Of a DNA stretch of 64,000 nt, positions 18,450 through 27,087 are shown in pieces. The stretch spans positions 23,622-87,621 of the forward strand of contig JAIXQS010000038.1 of the NCBI GenBank assembly GCA_027485615.1. The letters are read 5' to 3'. The position numbers and the translations under genes were made by a program. Below the pieces are notes generated by a model. It was not told the DNA's origin. It did no database searches and was given only the letters and a program-made list of their open reading frames with translations. The stretch's first letter is position 1, and every line of letters starts with the position of its first letter. The stretch is from Verrucomicrobiaceae bacterium (lineage in GTDB: Bacteria > Verrucomicrobiota > Verrucomicrobiia > Verrucomicrobiales > Akkermansiaceae).

Positions 18450-20486
18450 TCACTCCTCTTCCGCCGAGACGCGGAGGAAAAGGTATTGAAGGGTTTCCGG
18501 GATCTCGGTGGTGAGAACGCCCTCCTTGAACGCGGCCGAACCTTTCCCGCCGAGGACGGTGACGGTTCCGTTTTTCGCTTTGAGCAGCGGGATTTCCGTT
18601 TTCCATGTCGTCTCCGCATTGAGTTCACGGAAAACCACCAACCGGGCGCTACTGCGGTCTTTGCTGATGGAGGAGAAGCCCGTCCACGCGACCCCGTCCG
18701 GCGCTGAGCCGATGGGGATGATGTGGCCGGAGAAAATCGCCTCCCGCTCCTTTTTCCATGCGGCGACCAGGGGTGGGATCGTCTTGAAATAGCTTTCGGG
18801 GAGATTCGATGTCTCGAACCAGCCGAGCGGGCTGGCGAACATGACCGTGGCGAAAAGCGTGTCCGGCGGGTAGGCGGCGGGCGCGAGCGGATCGCCTTCG
18901 TATTTTTCCGCGTTGCGGGCGTTGTTGAGAAACTCCATGCGCAGGCGGACGGGATCGACGTGCTCGCCGAGCGTCCAGAGATTGCGCAAGGTGTGGTGCG
19001 GGAAATAATTTCGCCAATCCGTGTAGCGGTTTTCGAGGAAAACGGGACCGACGTTGTTGGTGCCGAAATAACCCGGGCGCAGGCCGGCGGTGGCGTCCGC
19101 ATCGAGGACCACGCGCCCCCCGGTTTTTTCCAGCACCCTATCGTAAAAGCGGTTCAGGTTCGCTTCGGCGGCGGGGCTTTTCATCTCCACGGCATCGATT
19201 TTCACGTATTCCACTCCCTCTTTCCCGAAAGCCCCTAAAAGAACCTCCGCGTCGCGTTCCCACATCGCCATGTCGTTCTCCGCGTCGGGGCCGAACCACA
19301 ATCCGAACTTCATTCCTTTCGCGCGGGCGGCATCGACGAGAGGCTTCAGGCCGTCCGGGAAACGCTCGGGATGCGGCTCCCAAAACTCGGGATCGGCTGC
19401 GCGGAAATTCCCCCACGCGCCCTTGCCTGACGCGGAATTTCCCGTACGGCCTTTTTGCCAGCCGTCGTCCGCCTGCACGACATCGACCCCGAGACGGGCG
19501 CCCGCCTCGATCTCTTTCATGAGGAAGTCCGCGCTGATCCGGGAGTCGCGCGAGCGGTCGCCCCATGTGTTGCTGAGAAACATGCCGTCGCGATCCGGTT
19601 GGTATGTCCGCAGGCAGCGCTGGTAATCCTGCATCGCGGCGATGCGGCCCGCACGGCCATCCGAGTAGGCCAGCACCGTCCAGGGATAACCCGGCCCGGC
19701 GAATGTGACGCGGCGTCCAAGTCCCGCAACTCGGATGTCCCACGGCGATTTCACCGGACGGGCATGGGGCAAGGGCGCGAGTTTCAGGAAAACGAGGCCG
19801 TTGCCTGTGAGCGTGTCCTCGATGTGGAAGACGTTGCACGCCACCTCGAAGTTGTCCTGCAAGGGCAGCCACTCGCGCCCGAAAACCAGCTCGTCGTGGA
19901 TGTCGGTCTGATCCATTAGCTCCACCTGAGTGTAGCGCAAATGGAGCGGGGAAAGCAGCAGGTCTTCCAGCGCCTCGATGGCTTTGACGGGCTGGCGTTG
20001 CGGAGGTGCCGCTCCCTCGATGCCATCGGCTTTCGCGGCGGGCGCATCATCGTCCACCTGAACTGCGGGTTGCTCCGGCGTGAAACGCACGGACACCCCC
20101 GCCGATTGCGGGAAAATCTGGAATCGGTATTTGAAAGAGGATTTCGCACCCGAGGCGGCGAGATCCACCACCAGCGATTCCTCTTCCACCGGTTTCATTT
20201 TTCCAGTCCTTGTCGTGAAAGTGAGTTCCCTTTTCTCGGCCAAGTCCCCGCCTGGATGTGGCGCGGGTTGCCGCCCGGCGCCGCGCAGCCATTCCGTGCC
20301 GCTCGCCTTGTCGCGGAAAGAAACCGCCGTGATCAGCCCGTCGCGTATCGTCCATTTGCGTTCGACGAGAGTGTTGCCGACGGTCAGCCCTGCTTCACTC
20401 CATTCCGCGTAACATGCGAGATGCTCCACCCGCTCGGCGGAGGAAATGGTGAGTGTGGCGGCGAAGAGCAGGAGGATGGCTTTCAT
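18450..20486 (-). CDS. Exported alpha-galactosidase-like glycoside hydrolase (GH36/clan GH-D type)
   Basis: From the ATG at 20486 the product has 678 residues and begins with a signal peptide (MKAILLLFAATLTISSAERV). An N-terminal beta-sandwich (residues ~20-270) is followed by a catalytic barrel with VDVVQADDGWQKG, KGMKFGLWFGPDAENDMAMW and VEYVKIDAVEMKS. In the last, the Asp after Lys-Ile is the expected nucleophile of GH36-like enzymes. A C-terminal beta domain ends the protein. It probably removes alpha-galactosyl residues from plant or algal glycans in the periplasm or outside the cell. Exact specificity is uncertain. It diverges from hemL. Confidence 0.8.
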   Translation of the reverse strand: MKAILLLFAATLTISSAERVEHLACYAEWSEAGLTVGNTLVERKWTIRDGLITAVSFRDKASGTEWLRGAGRQPAPHPGGDLAEKRELTFTTRTGKMKPVEEESLVVDLAASGAKSSFKYRFQIFPQSAGVSVRFTPEQPAVQVDDDAPAAKADGIEGAAPPQRQPVKAIEALEDLLLSPLHLRYTQVELMDQTDIHDELVFGREWLPLQDNFEVACNVFHIEDTLTGNGLVFLKLAPLPHARPVKSPWDIRVAGLGRRVTFAGPGYPWTVLAYSDGRAGRIAAMQDYQRCLRTYQPDRDGMFLSNTWGDRSRDSRISADFLMKEIEAGARLGVDVVQADDGWQKGRTGNSASGKGAWGNFRAADPEFWEPHPERFPDGLKPLVDAARAKGMKFGLWFGPDAENDMAMWERDAEVLLGAFGKEGVEYVKIDAVEMKSPAAEANLNRFYDRVLEKTGGRVVLDADATAGLRPGYFGTNNVGPVFLENRYTDWRNYFPHHTLRNLWTLGEHVDPVRLRMEFLNNARNAEKYEGDPLAPAAYPPDTLFATVMFASPLGWFETSNLPESYFKTIPPLVAAWKKEREAIFSGHIIPIGSAPDGVAWTGFSSISKDRSSARLVVFRELNAETTWKTEIPLLKAKNGTVTVLGGKGSAAFKEGVLTTEIPETLQYLFLRVSAEEE

Positions 20487-20590
20487 GGTGTGGGCGGCAA
20501 AACCCTGAATGATCCCATTTCCTTTTGCATCCAAAAAAAACCACCGTCTCCGCCCTTGAGCATCGGGGCATCGGAGCAGATAGTCGCTAC

Positions 20591-21877
20591 GTGCCGAATC
20601 TCTCCAGCAAACTTTTCGCCGTCGCCAAGCAATACATCCCGGGAGGCGTGAACAGCCCGGTGCGGGCTTTCAAAAACGTCGACGGCGAGCCGTTCTTTGT
20701 CCGCCGCGCGAAGGGTTGCCGCATCACCGACATCGATGACAAGACCTACATCGACTACATCGGCTCCTGGGGGCCGAACATCCTCGGCCACGCGCCCGTA
20801 GCCATCACCAACACGATCCACCAAGTAGCCAAGGACGGCATTTCTTTCGGCATCCCGAATCCTTACGAGGTCGATATGGCGAAGATGATCTGCGAATGGG
20901 TGCCTTCGGTCGAAAAAGTGCGCATGACCTCCTCCGGCACCGAGGCGACGATGTCCGCGATCCGCGTGGCGCGCGGTTTCACAAAGCGCGACTATATCGT
21001 GAAATTCGACGGTTGCTACCATGGGCATAGTGATTCGCTGCTGGTTGCCGCAGGTTCCGGCGCGCTCACACACGGCGAGCCGGATTCCGCGGGAGTGCCG
21101 AAAGCCTTCGCGGAAAAAACCATCGTCCTTTCCTACAACGATCCCGAGGCGCTCACCCAGCTCTTCGAGAAAATGGGGGATCGGATCGCCGCGATCATCG
21201 TCGAGTCCTACCCCGCCAACGCCGGTCTCGTTTTCCCGAAGCCGGGATACCTCGACCTGCTTTCATCGATCACAAAGCAATACGGCGCACTGCTGATCTT
21301 CGACGAGGTGATGACCGGCTTCCGCCTAGGCAAGGCGGGCGTGCAGGGCTTGGAAAACCTCACGCCGGATCTTTCCTGCTTCGGAAAAGTGATTGGCGGC
21401 GGCCTGCCGGTCGGAGCCTTCGGCGGCCGCGCGGATGTGATGGACATGGTCGCGCCCATCGGCCCGGTCTATCAGGCGGGCACGCTTTCAGGCAACCCGC
21501 TGGCCATGGCGGCCGGCCTCGCCCAGCTCCGCGAGCTTTCCAACGGCACCCCCGATGGCTTCGCCCGCCTCGACCAGCTCGGCCTCCATTTCGAAACCGG
21601 CCTCCGCACCCTGATGACGGAAAAAGGCATCCCCCACCGCATCAACCGCGTCGGCTCCATGTTCTGCCTGTTCTTCACCGACCGCGAGATCGTCAATGTG
21701 GACGATGTGATGAAGCAGGATCTCGGGCTCTTCAAAAAGTTCTTCTGGGGCTGTTTGGAAAGGGGCGTGTACATCGCCCCTTCCCCTTACGAAACCGGTT
21801 TCCTCTCCCTCGCCCACACCGAGGCGGATCTCGATGATACGCTCACGGTTTTCGGTGAGGTATTGGCTGGGATTTAG
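20591..21877 (+). CDS. hemL: Glutamate-1-semialdehyde 2,1-aminomutase
   Basis: The GTG at 20591 gives a 428-residue protein beginning PNLSSKLFAVAKQYIPGGVN, which matches the family N-terminus. The longer frame from a TTG at 20525 is unlikely. The PLP-binding Lys lies in SCFGKVIGGGLPVGAFGGR, preceded by LIFDEVMTGFR with the cofactor Asp. The enzyme makes 5-aminolevulinate for tetrapyrroles by the C5 route, consistent with a cell that also makes c-type cytochromes. The neighbouring gene on the other side encodes such a cytochrome. Confidence 0.96.
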   Translation: MPNLSSKLFAVAKQYIPGGVNSPVRAFKNVDGEPFFVRRAKGCRITDIDDKTYIDYIGSWGPNILGHAPVAITNTIHQVAKDGISFGIPNPYEVDMAKMICEWVPSVEKVRMTSSGTEATMSAIRVARGFTKRDYIVKFDGCYHGHSDSLLVAAGSGALTHGEPDSAGVPKAFAEKTIVLSYNDPEALTQLFEKMGDRIAAIIVESYPANAGLVFPKPGYLDLLSSITKQYGALLIFDEVMTGFRLGKAGVQGLENLTPDLSCFGKVIGGGLPVGAFGGRADVMDMVAPIGPVYQAGTLSGNPLAMAAGLAQLRELSNGTPDGFARLDQLGLHFETGLRTLMTEKGIPHRINRVGSMFCLFFTDREIVNVDDVMKQDLGLFKKFFWGCLERGVYIAPSPYETGFLSLAHTEADLDDTLTVFGEVLAGI

Positions 21878-21931
21878 CATTCCATGAAGCTCCAGGACAA
21901 ACCCAAAAGAACGGCGCAGTCACGGCATCGC

Positions 21932-24900
21932 TCATTTCAGGGAGGACAGGAAAGCGACGAGATCGCGGATCTCCGCTTTTGAGAGGATCAGCCCCATCGG
22001 CGGCATGGTGGACATGGCGGGGGGGATGGACTTGATGTCGGATTTCAGGCAGACGGTTTCCTTGTTCGTGGTGATGTCCCTGACCACAACCTCGGTATCC
22101 GTATCCTTCATCAGCATACCGGCGACGATGCTGCCGTCGTTCATCGTGACGGCGATCGGAGAGTAGCCGGGAGTGAGTTTCGCGCTGGGGTTGACGATGG
22201 ATTCGAGGATATACGCCGCGTCCTGGCGCGTGCCCATGCCGTCGAGCTTGGGGCCGGCCTCGCCGCCCGCGCGCTCGCCGATCTTGTGGCACTGGATGCA
22301 GTTCGCCGCGCCGCTGTTGTAAAAAATCTTGCGGCCGTTGTCCGCATTGCCGCCTTCACGGGCGACGTGGAAGGCGGCGAGGGGATCGTTTTTGTCGAGG
22401 GTCGCTTCGTATTCCGCGAGCGCGGATTTGAACTCGGGTTCAGGCCGTTTCCCGGCGGCATTGAGGATATCGAGTCGCACGGCGGCGGCCTGGGCGGAGA
22501 GATTTTTTGTCAGATCCAAAAGGGTGGCAGATGACTTGGGATGCTTGAGAGCTGCGAGCAGGGCGATGGCGCGCTGCTGGTCATCCGGCTTGCCGGTGGA
22601 AAGGATTTCGGTGATGACCGCGAAAGCGAGATCCGGCGACAACCTGCCCAGGGATTCCAACGCCGCGCCGCGTACGCGCGGGTCGGCATCCGCCGTGAGT
22701 TCCTCCAGCAATTCGGGAAAATCTCCGGTCACTTCGCTTTCCAAGCGCTTGAGCGCGGCGAGGCGCAGGTCGGTTGGATTCTTCGCTCCGGTCAGCTGCT
22801 TGACCAGTGCCTCCCTTGGGATTTTCACATCAAATTTCCCCGCAAGCCCCATCGCCTCCACGAGCAGATTTCCCGTGGCGGAGTTCAGCAACATCTCCAG
22901 CGCAACGCGGATCTCGGAGATCATTTTTCCGATGCTCCTCTCTTCCGTGATCGGACGATACATCCCCGTGGTGGGATCGGTGGGCGGGTGCTTGTCGAAG
23001 CGACCGACGAGCCAGAGCGCCTCCGTGCGCGCGTCGTCGGAAAAGGATGCATCGGCGGCCACCGCAATCAGGCGGCGGACGTTTTCGTCACCTCCCGCGC
23101 GGATCATCGCGTTGAGGATGCGGAGATCGACGGCCCATGTCGATTTTCCTAACAGGTGGGTGGCGGCGGCGAGGTCTCCACGCGCTCCCTCGATCATGTC
23201 ATCGTTGATCGCCTGCACGGCCTCAACCGCGATGGCGAGATCGGAGTCCTTCAGGAAAGTGCCGATGCGCGCGTCCTTGAAGCGGCGGAGCGCGAGCACC
23301 ACCGCGCGGCGTACGGCGGGGGATTTGTGGCCGGCGAAAGCGAAGACGGCATCGGCGTCACCGATCAGGATCATACCCTGGATCGCGCCATGCCGGACGT
23401 ATTCGTCCTTGTCGTCGTTCTCCTCGACGAGAGCCATCAGAGTGGGCACCTGCCCTTTGCCACCGAGCTTGCCTGTGGCGATGGCGGCAAGCATTCGCGT
23501 CCGCAGGTCGGAATCGGTGAGGAGCGCTGTGGCGGCATGCAGCCCCGACTTGTGGCCCGCGTCGCCGAGGGCTTGCACCGCCTGGCCGCGGACTTTCGCT
23601 TCGCTGTCGGAAAGCAGCAGGACAAGCTGCTTCGAGGACTCGCCGTCCTTTTTCAAGCGGGCGAGATTCCCCAGCCCCCAGACGCCGTGCAGACGGGTGG
23701 TGACCGGCTCCGCAGATCTTGTCGCCGCGATCAGGATCTCGCGGTTCGCGGTGTTTTCCGCGAGCGCGATCTGCGCCCGGAGCCGCACCCGCATGTCGGG
23801 ATGGCGGAGAAGTTTCGCGAGTTCCTGGGGCTTCATCTGATTGATGCCCTTTGCAAAGAGCGTGCGCACCTCTCGGGTCTCCGGCTTCGCCGTTTCCTTG
23901 GGATCCTCGAAGGTGAAGATGTTGCCTTTTTCAAAGGTGGTCCAGCTTCCGACGTATTCCGAGACGTAAGCCTTGCTGTCGTAGCCGAACTCGACGTCCG
24001 TGCAGAGCATACCGGAAACGAAATTCTCCTTCCGCTCGACCTTGAAGCCCGCGCCGTTCGGCTCCATGCGGAAACCGATCACCGCGCTGTTCGCACCGAC
24101 AAAATCGCAGACGAAAAAGTGGTTGTCCCATTTCTCCGAGAGGCCGGTGCCGGGGTTGTAGGCGAGGCCGGAGGGGCCTTTGCTGACCCAGCCTGCAGGG
24201 GCGAGGATAGCGCGCGGGCGCAGCGGGCTGTCCATGTCCCAGTGGCGTTCCCGCATCCAGTTCGTGTCGTGGCGGCGGGTGCCGTAGATGAGGTTGGTGA
24301 ATTTCTGGAACGCCTGGTGGCCGCGTTGCCAGCCGGAGTAGGCACCTTCCACCACAGCGACGACGCGCGCCATATCCTGCATGTCCGCTTCGTTATCCAC
24401 GGAAAACAGGTTGCCGTAGCGGTCGAAGGCAATCTCCTTGGGATTCCGCAAACCGGTGTGCACCACCTCAAGGTTGCTGCCGTCGCGCTCCATGCGGAAC
24501 ACCGCGCCCTCGTATTGGCTGTAGAGATGGCGACCTTCCTTCGTCTTCAGGTTGTAGCCGCGGTCGCCGATGGTGAACCAGATCCGGTTGTCGGGCCCGA
24601 GCACGAAGCCGTTGAGGTCGTGCCCGCTGAGGCTCACGGAAATGCCGTAGCCTTCCTGGAGCGACTCGCGTTTCTCCGCAACGAGATCGCCGTCCTTATC
24701 CTCCAGCATCCATACGTGGGGGATGCATGCGAAGTAGATTTTCCCCTCCAGCGCCATCACACCGGCGGCGGTGCCATCGAGAGGATCGTTGAAGCCGTCG
24801 GCGAAAATGGTGGCGTGGTCGCACTTCCCGTCCCCGTCGCGATCCTCGATCACGCGGATCTTTTCCGAATGCTCGGTGTAATAGGACATCGGCTTCTTGT

Positions 24901-25264
24901 CCGAGAATTTCTCATACATCTCCAGCCGCCCGGCGGTGGAGGTGAGCTGGTAATCGTCCGCCACCCAGGGATTTCTGCGGTTGTCCTCGATCCCGCGGCC
25001 GAAGCGGTGTGTCTCCGCGATGTAGAGGCGGTTCTGTTCGTCGAAGGTGATCGCGGTCGGTGTCTGCACGTCCGGCTCCCGCGCGAAAAGTTTCGTCACC
25101 ATTCCCTCGGGAGCCTTGATCGTGGCGAGGATGGCTTTTTCCTCCTCCAGCGATGGGATGGGAACCGGGTTCGCCGTGCCCTCGGTTTTCTCATCGGTTA
25201 TCGCGGAGGCAACGAGCGTGGAGGCAAGCAGTGCGGCGAGTACTAACGGTGGGTTCTTTTTCAT
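21932..25264 (-). CDS. PVC-type beta-propeller / HEAT-repeat / cytochrome c protein
   Basis: From the ATG at 25264 the product has 1110 residues with a signal peptide (MKKNPPLVLAALLASTLVAS). Residues ~55-480 form a PQQ-dehydrogenase-like propeller typical of Planctomycetes and Verrucomicrobia. A HEAT-like alpha-solenoid follows (~490-930, for example DPRVRGAALESLGRLSPDLA). The C-terminus is a monohaem cytochrome c domain with the haem site CIQCH near residue 990 and a distal Met in the MSTMPPMGL region. Such proteins are thought to oxidise sugars or similar compounds and pass electrons on (family inference, not proven). Its ATG overlaps the stop of the upstream YwaF-like gene (ATGA). The longer upstream frame to 25972 lies over that gene and is rejected. 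Confidence 0.92.
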   Translation of the reverse strand: MKKNPPLVLAALLASTLVASAITDEKTEGTANPVPIPSLEEEKAILATIKAPEGMVTKLFAREPDVQTPTAITFDEQNRLYIAETHRFGRGIEDNRRNPWVADDYQLTSTAGRLEMYEKFSDKKPMSYYTEHSEKIRVIEDRDGDGKCDHATIFADGFNDPLDGTAAGVMALEGKIYFACIPHVWMLEDKDGDLVAEKRESLQEGYGISVSLSGHDLNGFVLGPDNRIWFTIGDRGYNLKTKEGRHLYSQYEGAVFRMERDGSNLEVVHTGLRNPKEIAFDRYGNLFSVDNEADMQDMARVVAVVEGAYSGWQRGHQAFQKFTNLIYGTRRHDTNWMRERHWDMDSPLRPRAILAPAGWVSKGPSGLAYNPGTGLSEKWDNHFFVCDFVGANSAVIGFRMEPNGAGFKVERKENFVSGMLCTDVEFGYDSKAYVSEYVGSWTTFEKGNIFTFEDPKETAKPETREVRTLFAKGINQMKPQELAKLLRHPDMRVRLRAQIALAENTANREILIAATRSAEPVTTRLHGVWGLGNLARLKKDGESSKQLVLLLSDSEAKVRGQAVQALGDAGHKSGLHAATALLTDSDLRTRMLAAIATGKLGGKGQVPTLMALVEENDDKDEYVRHGAIQGMILIGDADAVFAFAGHKSPAVRRAVVLALRRFKDARIGTFLKDSDLAIAVEAVQAINDDMIEGARGDLAAATHLLGKSTWAVDLRILNAMIRAGGDENVRRLIAVAADASFSDDARTEALWLVGRFDKHPPTDPTTGMYRPITEERSIGKMISEIRVALEMLLNSATGNLLVEAMGLAGKFDVKIPREALVKQLTGAKNPTDLRLAALKRLESEVTGDFPELLEELTADADPRVRGAALESLGRLSPDLAFAVITEILSTGKPDDQQRAIALLAALKHPKSSATLLDLTKNLSAQAAAVRLDILNAAGKRPEPEFKSALAEYEATLDKNDPLAAFHVAREGGNADNGRKIFYNSGAANCIQCHKIGERAGGEAGPKLDGMGTRQDAAYILESIVNPSAKLTPGYSPIAVTMNDGSIVAGMLMKDTDTEVVVRDITTNKETVCLKSDIKSIPPAMSTMPPMGLILSKAEIRDLVAFLSSLK

Positions 25265-25947
25265 GGTGAGCGGCGTTGGAAAGGAAGCGCGAGCAGAAGG
25301 TAAAGCGTAAGCGCGATCCCCTGCATCGCGAACAGGTAAAGCGGCCAAGGCCCGAGGTGGTCGATCAGCGACGGGTTGTCCGGCGGGCGCGAGGCGAAGG
25401 CGAAATTCGTCCCCAGCACCATGTTGATCAGCAGCGCCGTCCCCTGATAGGCCACGGAAATCCCGAACACTTTCAGCGGGGACTTCCACCACGGCATCTC
25501 CGGCCGCCAGCCGAGGACGAGCGGGATGTGCAGCGAAGCCGCCACGATCGCGAAGTGCTGCACGAAGAAATGCACGAACGGCAGGTGCGGCGGGCCGACC
25601 GTGATCGCCGGGGTCAGCAGCGCCTGCGTCGTCGCCGCGATGCCACAGAAATAGGTCAGCGTCAGCAGCATCGGCCGCCGCGTGTAGAGCGCGAATCCCG
25701 CCACGATGGCCGCGAGATCGCAGAGGTGGAACGGCAGCACATTGTCCATCGAGTAGGGATGATCCCGCCACGCGAAGAGGGCGAAGGGGTAGGCCGTCAG
25801 GTTCAGGAAAGCCAGCAGCGCCGTCACCGCCCGCGCGTTTCCCGCCGATCTCCTCGCGAAAACGAGCAGCCCCGCGATCACCGCGAAGCCGATGGCGAGG
25901 GTCACATAATGCTCGCCGGAAAAGGGATGGAAGGAGTTTGCAGGCAT
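25261..25947 (-). CDS. YwaF/TIGR02206-family integral membrane protein
   Basis: From the ATG at 25947 (MPANSFHPFSGEHYVTLAIG) the protein has 228 residues and about six membrane segments. It has the hallmark FSGEHY near the N-terminus and a Leu/Pro-rich VLPFHLCDLAAI in the second half of the bundle, as in the uncharacterised YwaF family. Function is unknown. It is translationally coupled (ATGA) to the PVC cytochrome protein downstream, which suggests a shared membrane role, but the family is also found elsewhere without it. Confidence 0.8.
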   Translation of the reverse strand: MPANSFHPFSGEHYVTLAIGFAVIAGLLVFARRSAGNARAVTALLAFLNLTAYPFALFAWRDHPYSMDNVLPFHLCDLAAIVAGFALYTRRPMLLTLTYFCGIAATTQALLTPAITVGPPHLPFVHFFVQHFAIVAASLHIPLVLGWRPEMPWWKSPLKVFGISVAYQGTALLINMVLGTNFAFASRPPDNPSLIDHLGPWPLYLFAMQGIALTLYLLLALPFQRRSP

Positions 25948-26295
25948 GTTTTCTCCCCGCAGCCTGCACCACCGCGGCGGATCAGGCAAGGGGCGGGGAG
26001 CGGAAATCACCCCTCATCAAACTCCCCCGCCTGCGATCCTCCGGAATGATCAACAAACCCTGATTGAGTGATATGCCGGAGCATTACCAACAGCTCCTTT
26101 CGCGAAAAAGGCAGTCAAGCGCCACAAACCGTCAAGCTTCCCTGACAAAATCCCCGCCATCCCTGACGCCGATTGACACTCCCGCCCATTTTGGGGAGCC
26201 TTCCAAGCGAAACATCCTCGCCCCATATCGCCGGTCGGTGATACTAATTACATTGTTCTCCATAGAAATTCCTTGCGACATTGACGGTATCGTGG
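25948..26295. other. 348-bp divergent gap before the PIN/RHH module
   Basis: No gene is supported. The region should hold the promoter of the membrane protein/cytochrome operon (leftward) and of the toxin-antitoxin pair (rightward). A TTGACA at 26174-26179 has no -10 partner at the right distance. Short open frames here lack plausible composition. Apart from the dyad at its right end (26285-26304) I see nothing. Confidence 0.4.
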
Positions 26296-26304
26296 ATGAT
26301 ACCG
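26285..26304. promoter_or_regulatory. Inverted repeat over the PIN toxin start codon (candidate operator)
   Basis: CGGTATC (26285-26291) and GATACCG (26298-26304) form a perfect 7-bp dyad with a 6-nt spacer. The toxin ATG (26296-26298) lies inside it. The position suggests autoregulation by the downstream RHH antitoxin. Confidence 0.5.
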
Positions 26305-26721
26305 CACGTGTATGCAATTCTCGACACGTCAGTCCTTGTGGCGGGACTCCGATCCAATCGGGGAGCCAGCTTTCAGATCCTCAGGGCGATCCGTGCCGGG
26401 GATATCCGTATTGCCGTGTCTGTCGCCCTCGTTCTTGAATATGAGTCTGTCGTTCTGCGGCCTGGCCTCCTTTCTCATTTCACGGCTGATGAGCTCCGCA
26501 GGATTGTGGACGGCCTTTGCCAGTTGGCCGATCACCAGCAAGTGTTTTTCTCTTGGCGGCCATTCCTGCCCGACCCAGACGATGATCTTGTTCTCGAGCT
26601 TGCGGTCGCAGCATCGGCCGCATTCGTCATCACACACAACATCGGCGACTTTCGAGGTTCAGAATCAATGGGCGTTCGCGCCATCACACCTGCCACAACC
26701 CTAGATATCATCAGACCATGA
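26296..26721 (+). CDS. PIN-domain toxin (COG1569-like)
   Basis: From the ATG at 26296 the product has 141 residues. VYAILDTSVLVAGLRSNRGA has the first PIN Asp, and the C-terminal half has FLPDPDDDLVLELAVAA and FVITHNIGDF with further acidic residues. The pattern matches the putative-toxin PIN family often paired with an RHH/HicB-like antitoxin. A GTG at 26308 is an alternative start that would clear the dyad. The toxin precedes its antitoxin, the reverse of most modules, with a 4-bp ATGA overlap. Confidence 0.82.
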   Translation: MIPHVYAILDTSVLVAGLRSNRGASFQILRAIRAGDIRIAVSVALVLEYESVVLRPGLLSHFTADELRRIVDGLCQLADHQQVFFSWRPFLPDPDDDLVLELAVAASAAFVITHNIGDFRGSESMGVRAITPATTLDIIRP

Positions 26722-26990
26722 CTACATTATCCATCCGTGTTCCCGATTCCCTCCATCGCGCGATCAAAGAACTCGCGACGAAGGACGGTTACTCCATGAA
26801 CCAATTCCTTATTACAGCGGCAGCTGAGAAGCTTTCGGCACTTGATACCGTTGATTACCTTCGACAACGAGCAGAGAGAGCCAATCTCAAGGATTTTGAC
26901 AACCTACTGGCCCGCGTGCCTGATGCCGCCGCAGATCCGGGTGACGAGCTACCTCCAAAACACAGAAGGAGAACAAGCCGTCACTCCTAA
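26718..26990 (+). CDS. Ribbon-helix-helix (HicB/Arc-like) antitoxin
   Basis: The 90-residue protein begins MTTLSIRVPDSLHRAIKELA and continues TKDGYSMNQFLITAAAEKLS, a typical ribbon-helix-helix DNA-binding unit with the HicB-type SMNQF helix. The C-terminus is charged and likely binds the toxin. It overlaps the PIN gene by 4 bp. It is the probable ligand for the dyad at 26285-26304. Confidence 0.82.
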   Translation: MTTLSIRVPDSLHRAIKELATKDGYSMNQFLITAAAEKLSALDTVDYLRQRAERANLKDFDNLLARVPDAAADPGDELPPKHRRRTSRHS

Positions 26991-27087
26991 CGCCTGACCC
27001 GCCCCCAGTTCCAGCCGCCATTACTATTGCATCCTCACCCGCGTGTTCCATCCTCGCCCCCGGTCAGGCGTAGGAGGACTCTATCGT

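Noticed and set aside
23156..25246. 696-codon plus-strand frame
   Set aside because: Antisense to the PVC cytochrome gene in GC-rich DNA; composition Val/Gly/Arg/His without any domain.
25265..25972. N-terminal extension of the PVC cytochrome frame
   Set aside because: Overlaps the membrane protein gene in another frame; the signal peptide at 25264 marks the true start.
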